DNA of 25,175 nucleotides, from the IMG/VR virus record IMGVR_UViG_3300017741_000046, positions 1 through 25,175 of that record; one strand, 5' to 3'. The notes under the pieces were generated by a model, which was given only the letters and a program-made list of their open reading frames with translations, did not search any database and had not been told where the DNA came from. The DNA is from a virus. A program made the position numbers and the translations under genes. Below, in pieces: positions 7,126-15,800 of the stretch. Every line of letters begins with the position of its first letter. The stretch's first letter is position 1.

Positions 7126-9029
7126 TATTGATTAACTCCTAAGTTAGTTTCTACCGAACCAGCAGCTCCACCTAATGCTTCTTCTAATGCTCTAGTTGCT
7201 TCTACTGTAACTTGTCCTACGTTTTGTTCTAAACCTTTTGTTCTAAGTAATGTTTGTGATGCTTCATAGTCATTAGTAGCTACCATGTCTTGCCACCATC
7301 CTTGTGTCTCATCTGCTTCTTGTCCCCATATCTGTCTAGTGATTCCTCTATAAGGACTGACTATATCATCGTATGTTAATTCAGTATTAGTGTGTTTAGG
7401 AAACAAAGCTAATCTACTTGTCTTTAAACTTTCAACTAATGCAGCTTCATAGTCTGGATTGTTTCTAATCCTTCCAGCTTTCTCTGCAACTTCTGCATCA
7501 GTTAAGCTGCCAAACACTGGACCAAGCCATTGTGTATATAAACCTCTTACTCTATCTTCTTGTTCAGCAGTTCTGTTTAATCCACCAACACCACCGCTAT
7601 CTATGTATTCTGAAAACTTAACATCTCTTACACCACTTCTAAATGGGTCTGCAAATAAAGCTAACTGTTCTGTTGTATAAGCTTCTGACCATTCACCAGT
7701 TACCCACTTGTTTGCTATCCATCCAGACAAAGCATCTGGTGCAGCTAACTCTTTATTAGTATCTGTATCATAACCACCAGATACTCCTGCAGCTTTAAGT
7801 GCTGAAGCAACTTGTAGTTTATAATCATTAGCTTTTTGTGTAGCTGTTAATGGGTCAGCTGTGTACTCTTCTAACCAAGAACGTTCAGCTTCATTGTGTG
7901 TCTTATACCAGTTAGTAGAAAACCATTCTGCTCTTGTTACTTCTCTACCTTCTAGTGCAGCTTCAGCTATTAAGGCAACTGAATCTGGGTCTAGTATCCA
8001 AGGTTGTATAGTAGCTTCTTTAGCTAAGTTCTCTGCAAAAGATGTAAATGGATGTGGTGCTTTACCTGTTGCTGGGTCATTACCTGGAAGGTCTGCACTG
8101 TTACCAGCTATAACTCCCATTAAATCTAAGTCATCATAAGAGAACTTGGCATTAACAAAGAAGTTTTCTCCTGGTGTAACAAAGCCAGCTTCTATTGGGT
8201 CATTGTATCGTACCTCATAGAACATAAAGATTGTGCTTCCTTGGTATAAAGAACCTGCACCTGGTACAGCATATCGTAAGAAGAGTTGTCCTTCTACATC
8301 TACTAAGTCTGCACCATCTGGTATATTATTAAATTGGTTTTTTTCATTACTTAAAACTTGTTCTTGTGATTGTCCACCACCAGTTCTGCTTTCACCGCCG
8401 CCTTCACCGCCGCCTTCACCGCCTTCACCGCCGCCTTCACCGCCTTCACCGCCTTCACCACCACTTGGACCACCACTTGGAGAACCGACATTGCCTGTTA
8501 TATTATTAACAACTGATTCTATATATTTTGTTTCTTCTTCTACTTGACCTCTAGTATCTAAAAACTCTGTTGGTTCTTGACCAGCTACCATTCCTGCTGC
8601 TCCTGGTATCAATAGGTCTGTATCTTGTTTAAAATCTACTGGACCTAGTACTCCAGTCTCTACATAATTTTTAATGTACTCTGTTTCTTTTTCTTCAAGA
8701 CTTCTAACATCTACACCTACTGGTGGATTTGCTTTGAGTACTTGCATAGCTATTACTTTTTCTACATCTTTAGGATTGTTAAGTAAGTTCTTAGCTTGTT
8801 GTAATGTTGGAGGAGGTGTAACAGCTTTAGCTTCACGCATAAATCTATCTTGATATGGGTCAGTAATCTTAGGCATATTTTTTGCTGCATCTATTGCACC
8901 ACGTATTACTGATTCAGATTCACCTATTTGTCTTGTTAATTGAAATATTGCTGAACTATTTAAGTTATTATCTCTAGCGTATATAACTAACTCTGGTAAT
9001 GTTTTAATATCTTTGCGTTCTTCTGCCAT
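7125..9029 (-). CDS. Predicted virion protein with Gly-Glu linker (634 aa)
   Basis: This protein has two parts joined by an unusual low-complexity linker. Residues 1-180 are helical and charged, with IKTLPELVIYARDNNLNSSAIF at the start. Residues about 181-218 consist almost only of Gly with regularly spaced Glu and a few Ser, probably a flexible tether. Residues 225-634 are a mixed, Trp-rich domain (GWIANKWVTGEWSEAY, WLEEYTADPLTATQ). No catalytic motif or membrane segment was recognised. Start and stop are both coupled to neighbours by TAATG overlaps. Placement among internal-protein candidates suggests a virion component, perhaps ejected with the DNA. The linker DNA is GC-rich, unlike the rest of the AT-rich gene. 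Confidence 0.78.
   Translation of the reverse strand: MAEERKDIKTLPELVIYARDNNLNSSAIFQLTRQIGESESVIRGAIDAAKNMPKITDPYQDRFMREAKAVTPPPTLQQAKNLLNNPKDVEKVIAMQVLKANPPVGVDVRSLEEKETEYIKNYVETGVLGPVDFKQDTDLLIPGAAGMVAGQEPTEFLDTRGQVEEETKYIESVVNNITGNVGSPSGGPSGGEGGEGGEGGGEGGEGGGEGGGESRTGGGQSQEQVLSNEKNQFNNIPDGADLVDVEGQLFLRYAVPGAGSLYQGSTIFMFYEVRYNDPIEAGFVTPGENFFVNAKFSYDDLDLMGVIAGNSADLPGNDPATGKAPHPFTSFAENLAKEATIQPWILDPDSVALIAEAALEGREVTRAEWFSTNWYKTHNEAERSWLEEYTADPLTATQKANDYKLQVASALKAAGVSGGYDTDTNKELAAPDALSGWIANKWVTGEWSEAYTTEQLALFADPFRSGVRDVKFSEYIDSGGVGGLNRTAEQEDRVRGLYTQWLGPVFGSLTDAEVAEKAGRIRNNPDYEAALVESLKTSRLALFPKHTNTELTYDDIVSPYRGITRQIWGQEADETQGWWQDMVATNDYEASQTLLRTKGLEQNVGQVTVEATRALEEALGGAAGSVETNLGVNQ
8391..8487 (-). 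repeat. GC-rich tandem repeat encoding Gly-Glu linker
   Basis: Units of TTCACCGCC, with some extended by a further GCC, are repeated across this stretch on the plus strand, giving GGE/GGGE units on the coding strand. Unit length varies in multiples of three, so the reading frame is kept. Its composition stands out against the AT-rich genome and suggests expansion by slippage. Confidence 0.85.
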
Positions 9030-10948
9030 TACTTACTACTTTCCATACTATATTGTACTTCATTATCTTGGTTATCGTTGGAGGTTACATTATTGATTCC
9101 TTTAAATAATGTTTCATAAAAAGGTTTTGTAAGTTTGTATGTTATAGACCATTTGTCATCTACCTCACCAAAGTTGTCAAAGAAATCTACATCTTTGTCT
9201 ATAGCTTTAGTTGCAGCATTAGCTACATCTGCGGCAAGAACTAATGTTTCATAGAACGCAAGGATACCGAAAGCTGGTCCAGTAAAAGCTGTTGCTCCAT
9301 ACTTAGTACCTAACTTAGATAAACCTTTCTCTATTACTTCTTGTCCCACATCTAACTTACTTAATCCTTTAAGAACTTTGCTAGCAAACTTTGGTTTAGT
9401 TTTAACCATATCTTCTGCTGTCTTTAGTGCAGCTTCACTGTGATTATCTACGAATGTTCTTCGTACATTATCTAACACTTCTCGCTTAGATTTAGGAGCA
9501 GTATCTCTTGTTAAGCTAGTACCTTGTCTATCTAAAGGTTTATCTAGTATGTTATCTATTGCTACTTCTGCTTCTTTAAGGTCTTGATTAGGTGCTACCC
9601 ATAAGTTTAAGGTGTCATCTATACCAGCTGTCTGCATTGAAACTGGAGATAGTGGAGTAAGCTTACCTGTCCTGGCGTTCTGTACTAACAAATTTACACC
9701 AGCATTCTGTACTTTTTCTATAAAGGTTACAGCTGGTGCCATGTGCATAGTACCTCTTACCTTAAGACTGATATCTGGTTTAAGTATGGTAACTGCTTCA
9801 TCTGTAAATTTAGATGTCTTTGTATCTATCTTTTCTACTTCATAAAACTTAATAGGTTTGGGTAATTTCTTTTTAACAATCTTTTCAATTTCTGATTGTG
9901 AAATATCTATATCGCTTTTAAGTCCAACCATATTACCTACCCTTTTAGGTTTATAAGTAACAACTTGTTCTCCTGTTACATGTTCAATGTTTTTTACTAC
10001 ATCACCAACAAACGCATCATCTATTTCTATTTGCCTTAAGTTAGTTAATCTCCAATAGAAATTGTCTGTTCTGTTTAAATAATCTTTAGTCTTATCTACA
10101 AGAAATGTTTTATAAGAATCTAAAGTTTCTTGAAGAGTAGTTGCTGTAAGTTGTTTGTTTTTACCTATTTCGTAATCTATATTGCTAATTAAATTTCTTT
10201 GAGAATCAAAGTTTTTTATTTGTTCTGGAGTATATTTATTTAATGCAGCTATTCCTTTACCTAAATCTACAGATTCTGTAACTACTGTTCTTGTTAAATC
10301 TATTTTTGCATTAGTTACATATTCCGAAACTGAAATAGCTATATCAAATATATCATTTTCTGTTCCAGTAATACTTGCAAACTTACCTTGCTTCATCAGT
10401 GTTGCTATTTCTAAAGGAGTAGAGTTTAAATTACCAGAAAATCTTTTTAAGTTATCCATACTCTGGTCTATAACGTGTGCTATTGTTTCATTGTAATTAT
10501 CAAATAAACTAATATCATTTGCATCTAAACCCGAACCAGCTAACTTATTCATTGTTTTAATTGTTATATCTTCTTCAAGGTTTATTAAATCAACTAATAT
10601 TTTTCCTACTTTTTTTTCTGATTCTACAACACCTATGTCATTTATCTTTACTAAGAAGTCATCACCTATTACATCAGCTAAAGTAAAGTGTGTCATATCT
10701 CCTGGTGCTGTTAACAATTCACTTAGTATTGTCATATCAAAGTCTTTAGGTTTATACCCTACAAACTTAATAAAATCATCCATTGACTTCATTAATTTTT
10801 TTAAATCTATCTGGGTATATTCTGACCGATTACTTAAATCTGGTACATAGTTCCTCATGTAATTAACACTTCTTCTTGAAGCTTCAAAAGGTATTATTGG
10901 TGCAGTTGTTGCTGCAGCTATGTTGGCTAACTCTTCTTCAGTAGCCAT
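9029..10948 (-). CDS. Predicted internal virion protein (639 aa)
   Basis: No family was recognised. The protein is long, helical and lysine-rich. The first 300 residues contain several amphipathic helices (RSEYTQIDLKKLMKSMDDFIK; DEITIKTMNKL-like segments), the centre is beta-rich, and near residues 555-580 there is a hydrophobic stretch (AFTGPAFGILAFYETLVLAADVAN) that could cross or insert into a membrane. A large soluble protein with one late hydrophobic segment fits an ejection protein that enters the cell envelope during infection; this is inference. The stop overlaps the next start as TAATG. Two bases separate it from the 35-residue gene upstream. AAAGATAG before the ATG is a weak ribosome site, so translation may depend on coupling. 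Confidence 0.75.
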   Translation of the reverse strand: MATEEELANIAAATTAPIIPFEASRRSVNYMRNYVPDLSNRSEYTQIDLKKLMKSMDDFIKFVGYKPKDFDMTILSELLTAPGDMTHFTLADVIGDDFLVKINDIGVVESEKKVGKILVDLINLEEDITIKTMNKLAGSGLDANDISLFDNYNETIAHVIDQSMDNLKRFSGNLNSTPLEIATLMKQGKFASITGTENDIFDIAISVSEYVTNAKIDLTRTVVTESVDLGKGIAALNKYTPEQIKNFDSQRNLISNIDYEIGKNKQLTATTLQETLDSYKTFLVDKTKDYLNRTDNFYWRLTNLRQIEIDDAFVGDVVKNIEHVTGEQVVTYKPKRVGNMVGLKSDIDISQSEIEKIVKKKLPKPIKFYEVEKIDTKTSKFTDEAVTILKPDISLKVRGTMHMAPAVTFIEKVQNAGVNLLVQNARTGKLTPLSPVSMQTAGIDDTLNLWVAPNQDLKEAEVAIDNILDKPLDRQGTSLTRDTAPKSKREVLDNVRRTFVDNHSEAALKTAEDMVKTKPKFASKVLKGLSKLDVGQEVIEKGLSKLGTKYGATAFTGPAFGILAFYETLVLAADVANAATKAIDKDVDFFDNFGEVDDKWSITYKLTKPFYETLFKGINNVTSNDNQDNEVQYSMESSK

Positions 10949-10950
10949 AA

Positions 10951-11058
10951 CTATCTTTTAATTTTGTTTTCTTTTAAGAATTTTTGTTTCTTTAACTGTC
11001 TGTTTTGTCTGGATAACTTCATTTGTTCTTGATAAGACATTTCGTTTATTGGTTTCAT
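10951..11058 (-). CDS. Small basic protein (35 aa)
   Basis: This short frame lies exactly between two late genes. Its ATG (11058-11056) overlaps the TGA of the hydrolase gene as ATGA, and its TAG ends two bases before the next ATG. It encodes 35 residues, 11 of them Lys or Arg, with a likely single helix (SYQEQMKLSRQNRQLKKQKF). The exact fit into the gap with coupled starts argues that it is real. A short basic helical peptide could bind nucleic acid or be packaged with internal proteins, but no function is known to me. Confidence 0.65.
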   Translation of the reverse strand: MKPINEMSYQEQMKLSRQNRQLKKQKFLKENKIKR

Positions 11059-11867
11059 TCTGGGTCCATTGTGGACAAGATATCATCTATTGTAAATTTA
11101 TCTTCGTTATCTCTGACTATCTCTGTTTTAATTTTTGCACCCTCGAAGCTACCAGCTTGTTGTGGTACTTGTGATTCAAACTGTACATCACTAACTGGTT
11201 GTGTCCTATTAGGAACTAATGCTGATAACATATCTGCTGCATACTTTTGCATCGGGTCTATGCCTGGAACCATACCATCATCTTGTGTATTTAATTTAGG
11301 TGGTCCTTGTATTTCTTGTTTGTTCTGTTGTATATAACTTGCAACATCTACATTGACTGGTTGTTTTTCTAGGTATCCAGCATACTTGTCCATAACGCTG
11401 CTTACGTACTCTTGTATGTTAGGTCCAAAACCTTCTATGTTCCCTGTGTCCCCTATCGCATCGATACCTGCGTTCATAGCGGTGTTAGCTTTACCTGGAC
11501 CACCATACCAAGCAACTGCTACTAAGTCCCAAGAACCATACTTATTGTAATATTCAGAAAACTTATAAGCTGCAACGATGTCTTGCATCTCTGGTGTTCT
11601 CCAGTCTGCACCTTCATATCCTGCTTGTTTAGACCATTTGTTCCAGTTAACATCTAAGATACCATAAGCACCTAATGCCTGGACATCTATAATCTCGCCA
11701 TTGTAACCCTTCATCTTGGTTGGTTTATGTTCAAGCAGATAATTGCCGCCAGCGTTCTCTTGCTCTTTAATGGCTTCCATAAATGAAATTAGTTCTTGTT
11801 GATTCATATTACTAATTGGGTCTGTTAGCGATACTATTAAGAATAGTAGCCCTAGTATTCCTTGCAC
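11055..11867 (-). CDS. Lytic transglycosylase/lysozyme-like virion hydrolase
   Basis: This 270-residue protein has an SLT/lysozyme-like domain at about residues 25-155. It contains EAIKEQENAGGNY, with candidate catalytic Glu at 35 or 37, then GAYGILDVNW (residues 66-75, the G-x-x-G-I-x-x-x motif), and AVAWYGGPGKA (117-127), equivalent to the 'aYNaGp' loop. It would cut the peptidoglycan glycan strand during DNA entry or lysis. The start is a GTG at 11867 supported by AGGAG nine bases upstream, and it overlaps the previous gene by 56 bases. The ATG at 11807 has no ribosome site. The GTG form adds a hydrophobic N-terminus (GILGLLFLIVSL) that could be a short signal-anchor. The rest (155-270) is Gln/Pro-rich. 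Its position among structural genes suggests a virion-borne enzyme. Confidence 0.75.
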   Translation of the reverse strand: MQGILGLLFLIVSLTDPISNMNQQELISFMEAIKEQENAGGNYLLEHKPTKMKGYNGEIIDVQALGAYGILDVNWNKWSKQAGYEGADWRTPEMQDIVAAYKFSEYYNKYGSWDLVAVAWYGGPGKANTAMNAGIDAIGDTGNIEGFGPNIQEYVSSVMDKYAGYLEKQPVNVDVASYIQQNKQEIQGPPKLNTQDDGMVPGIDPMQKYAADMLSALVPNRTQPVSDVQFESQVPQQAGSFEGAKIKTEIVRDNEDKFTIDDILSTMDPE

Positions 11868-12834
11868 TATAATTCTCTCCTAATCTGCTTTTCTCTTTGT
11901 CTGTTATCATATCGAACTTTTCTCTCATTCTACTTTCAGCATCTATCTGTGTAAGACCTTGGTCCTCGATAGCGCTTTGTACATTGTCAGCTGCATAGTT
12001 TCCATAATCACCAGCAAGTATTTCCTCACCAGTCATCTCTGGTTGTTGTTGTGCTGTAGCAGCTAAAGATTGATTCTGTTGATAAGAAGCTTCTGCTTCT
12101 TTGTACATTGTGTTAGATAACAGTTTAAGTTCAGAGGGATTAGGGTCTCTGTTTAAATCTGCAGCATAAAGTCTTTTTACTTTCTGTGCAATAGTTGCTG
12201 GGTCAGCTGGTAAGTAAGTCTCTGATTGTGGTATCTCTGGTACTGGATTAGCAACATATTCATCTAATGTTGTTTTCCATGCAGCACCATTAAGTTTTTC
12301 TACATCAGTAATACCACCTCTATTTGCTCTGCTTAACACTGGAGTAAAAGCTCTTTGAGTTGCTAGGTCCCATTCTCCTGGCATAAATCCATCACCAACA
12401 CTAAGTAGATTAGAGTTAATTAAATCTGCTTGTATGCCAGCAATCTCTTCTTCTGATTTGCCAGCGAATAAGTTAACTAAATCTGTTTCAGTATAGAAAT
12501 CTGTAGCACCAGAACGTGGAGGAACATAGTTAGCTGGTACACCTAAGACTGCATCTTGATTACCGAACTGTCCATATTGTTCAGTAGCTGCTGCTAATGC
12601 AACATTATCTCCTGTAACACCTGTTATGTCTTGTCCAGATGTAGCAAAGTCTATGACATATTGCGGAATGTTTGAAGATAATAAATATAAAGAAGCATCT
12701 TGTATTGTAGGTGCTGATAGTATATCTACTCTTTGTTCTGTTGTAATACCTATTTGATTGGTACCTAGTGAATCATCTTCATTAATCTGAAGTATTATAC
12801 TTTCTATTCTTTGTAAAAATTCATCAACTGTCAT
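11812..12834 (-). CDS. Predicted virion protein (340 aa)
   Basis: The family is not recognised. The protein is acidic and rich in Gln, Asn, Ala and Asp. Residues 1-30 form an amphipathic helix (VDEFLQRIESIILQINEDD). Around residues 125-165 there is a compact segment (TETDLVNLFAGKSEEEIAGIQ, then GFMPGEWDLATQRAF) whose pattern is reminiscent of small helical repeat domains. The C-terminal third is probably coiled coil. It overlaps the giant gene by 11 bases and the hydrolase gene by 56 bases, so all three are likely translated together. The context points to a virion or ejection protein. Confidence 0.75.
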   Translation of the reverse strand: MTVDEFLQRIESIILQINEDDSLGTNQIGITTEQRVDILSAPTIQDASLYLLSSNIPQYVIDFATSGQDITGVTGDNVALAAATEQYGQFGNQDAVLGVPANYVPPRSGATDFYTETDLVNLFAGKSEEEIAGIQADLINSNLLSVGDGFMPGEWDLATQRAFTPVLSRANRGGITDVEKLNGAAWKTTLDEYVANPVPEIPQSETYLPADPATIAQKVKRLYAADLNRDPNPSELKLLSNTMYKEAEASYQQNQSLAATAQQQPEMTGEEILAGDYGNYAADNVQSAIEDQGLTQIDAESRMREKFDMITDKEKSRLGENYSARNTRATILNSIANRPN

Positions 12835-15800
12835 TTAATCCTCTTATTAATTCTATATCTTCATCTGCTTCTCGGAGTTCTCTTTCAAAGATTTCTTTTG
12901 CTAAGGGTCCAAACTCTGGGTACTTAACCAATATACCTTGCATCTTGTTTCTTAACAAGCTTCTAAATGGTGCTAGTTTGTTTGAACTTCTAAAAGATTT
13001 GTCAGTATAGGTAGGATTTAATTTTTTTGTTTCTGCAATTACTGCATCTCTAGTCTTTACATACTCAACTAAACCTAATGCTGCTGGGTTAGTTGTCAGT
13101 GAACTGTCTAGTTGATAGCTAACTGGGTCGAACCATGTGTACAATTCATCAATCAAATCATCCATCTCTGGTTTAGTTTGTGAATAGTCTATGCTTCTAC
13201 CATAACCTGGGTACTTACTAGCTATCTCTGCTTTCTTATTTCTTTTAGCTTGTACAGAAACCTTATCGTTTCTTACTAACAATCCATTCTCTTTAACAAA
13301 GTTTTCATACTCAACGCTGCCTAAGAGAATGTTCTTAGCTTGTTGCCATTGTTCTATAGTTCTAGGAACTCTATCTCCACTAATAATCTGATTCCAATAT
13401 TGTTCGTACATGAACTCTGAATTAGTTTCATCTATTAAGAATGCGTAAGTTAAATCAAATTTCTCTACAAGTTCTGGGTTATTTCTCTCCCATGTAGCAC
13501 CATCAGCTGTGACTGGTCTTTTCTTTATAGTCTCTGTTCTACTGGTAGCTAATGTAATTGGGTTAAATCCAAATCTCTCTACGAATGTTTTAACTGCTGT
13601 AGAACTATCTGGTGAAGCATTAGATATATTTCTATACTCTTCGGCTAATGTTTCAAACAAGAATAGTTGTCCTGTCTTATCAGATATCTCATACTTAGGG
13701 CTTACAGCACCAGATGGTCCTATAGCTTGTGAGATACTTCTAATAATAAATATATTCCTGGCGTAGTCTCCTGCTAACTCCATACCTTCATTAGCTCCTT
13801 CTGGAGAACTATCATCAATCTTTCCTGCATACACCAAAGCTTTATACACATCAATGGTTGTATTGGAGAACATACGTTTAGATTCTGCTCCACCTATTCC
13901 AAAAGCAGTACCTAGTTTCTTTAACCAAGATGGTGCTGGTGCTAATGATGTTATAACTTCGCTAATAGTTTCTGTACGAGGTGGTGCAAAGTCTCCAAAC
14001 AATATTGTCTCTTCCCATTTACCTGGTCTCAATACATTAAACTTACGATTTATAAATGCAGCTGGCACTGTAATAGTTGGACCGAAACCTGGTATTAAGT
14101 TACCTGCTATATTTAAAGAACCAGCAAAGACTGGTAGGTTAACTTGTACACCATTCTCTGTTAAGTCTTTAAACATCCACTTTTGTATTAATCCTTCTCC
14201 TGGGTAACCAAATAACTCTTCATTAGTATTTGGGTCTTTGTAAAAGAATCCTTTTTGTCCAGAATCATCAAACACTGGGTTAGGTTTTTGTGCTGACTGT
14301 ACAAGCTGCTGCGCTCTACGTAAAGGTCTGCCTTGATTTTCTACAAGTAATCTACTCCAAGTACTAAAGATTTCTACGTATGCTTCACCGAATGGGAACA
14401 ATCCTCTAGTTGCATTACCTAATCTAGTTCTAGTAGATACATCATAAAGAAGTTTTTTAGTTTCAGTAAGCGCATGTGATGCACCTATCTTATCTATAAT
14501 CTCTACTTTGTTTATGCCGCCTTTAACTCCTTGGTAACTTTCTAATTTTTTAAGTACAGCTTTTTCATTCTTAGTTCCTGTAGCTAGTCCAGCTTCTTTA
14601 GCTTGTTGTACTAACTTCTTAAGTGTTGCTGCATTAGCATGTTGTGCAAAGTCTCCTACTTTGTCCCAGTAATGAAACTTAAAGGTTGGCGCTCTTGACA
14701 TTGTCTTAGTAGGAATAGTCATAAAGAAATTAAAAGATTCATCTACAAAGTCATCTAACCTTCTAGTTTGTGATGTCATTGCATTCTTTAACTCTCCACG
14801 TGCTTGTTCTGGTAATACTTTTTCAAACTTCTTAACGAAATCTTTTTTCATCTTCTCTTGATTTTTTCTTAACTGTGTAGTTATAGAAGTGTATTCAGCA
14901 TCACTAAGCTGACCAGCCCAGTATTTACCCATGTCTATATTTTCTAACCCTACTAACTCTGCAGCATCCATTGCTTCATCTGACAAAGCTTTAAGTAAAT
15001 CTTCTTTACCATTCTCATCTATCCAGTTTCTAGCAAGTCTTGCTCTATTACCTTTAGTGCTTGTCTCTACAATTCCACCAGTAACTTGTGCTACTGAAGC
15101 ATTTGCATAGTAAATAAACTCTTCTGCTTTAGCTTTACCTGGCGCACCATTAAAGCCAGCTCCTTTAAAAGCGTGTCCTTCTGCACCTGTAACTTTTCTA
15201 ATATGTTTATTTAATGGGTTACCTTGTGTCTGTGCTTCTTTAATTAATTTATTTAGCTGCGCTTTTCTAGCAGCAGTATTTGGTTCTAATTGTATTGCCG
15301 CAAGTCTCCTGGACAATGGGTCAAACTTGTGTTGCATAAAGTTTCTAAATGATGCTTCTCCCCAAGCTCTTCTATTCTCTTGTCTTGATACTGTAGTAAA
15401 TCTACCTGTTCCACCTGTTCTCCTGGAAGCAGAAGTTATACCTGCACCATTCAAAGTTACATCAATAAACTGTGCGTTATCTTCAAAAGAACCTAATAAC
15501 ATCTTGCTTGATTCTTTTTCTTTACCCATAGTTCTAGCAATCATTTGTGCTGGATGTGTAATAACATTAGTAACACCAGAAGATAACATTCTTAATTGTT
15601 CTTCTGCTATAACTCTTATTGTCCATGCTGGTCGTAATAGAACTAATGGTTTGAATAAGGCACCATAATACCAATCCATAAACCTTCTTGTTGATTCTAC
15701 ATTCCCAGAAGCTAGTAATTTAGTTCCTACTTTTCCTAGTGTCTCATCTAATGCTTTAGCAGAACGTATTAAAGCTTTAGGGTCTGGCAAATATATCTCA

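Noticed and set aside
8391-8487. CRISPR-like repeats
   Set aside because: The units are adjacent, without spacers, and keep a reading frame; they are a protein linker.
8233-8547. Plus-strand proline-rich frame
   Set aside because: It is the complement of the Gly-Glu repeat; the Pro-Pro-Ser pattern results from the repeat, not from a gene.
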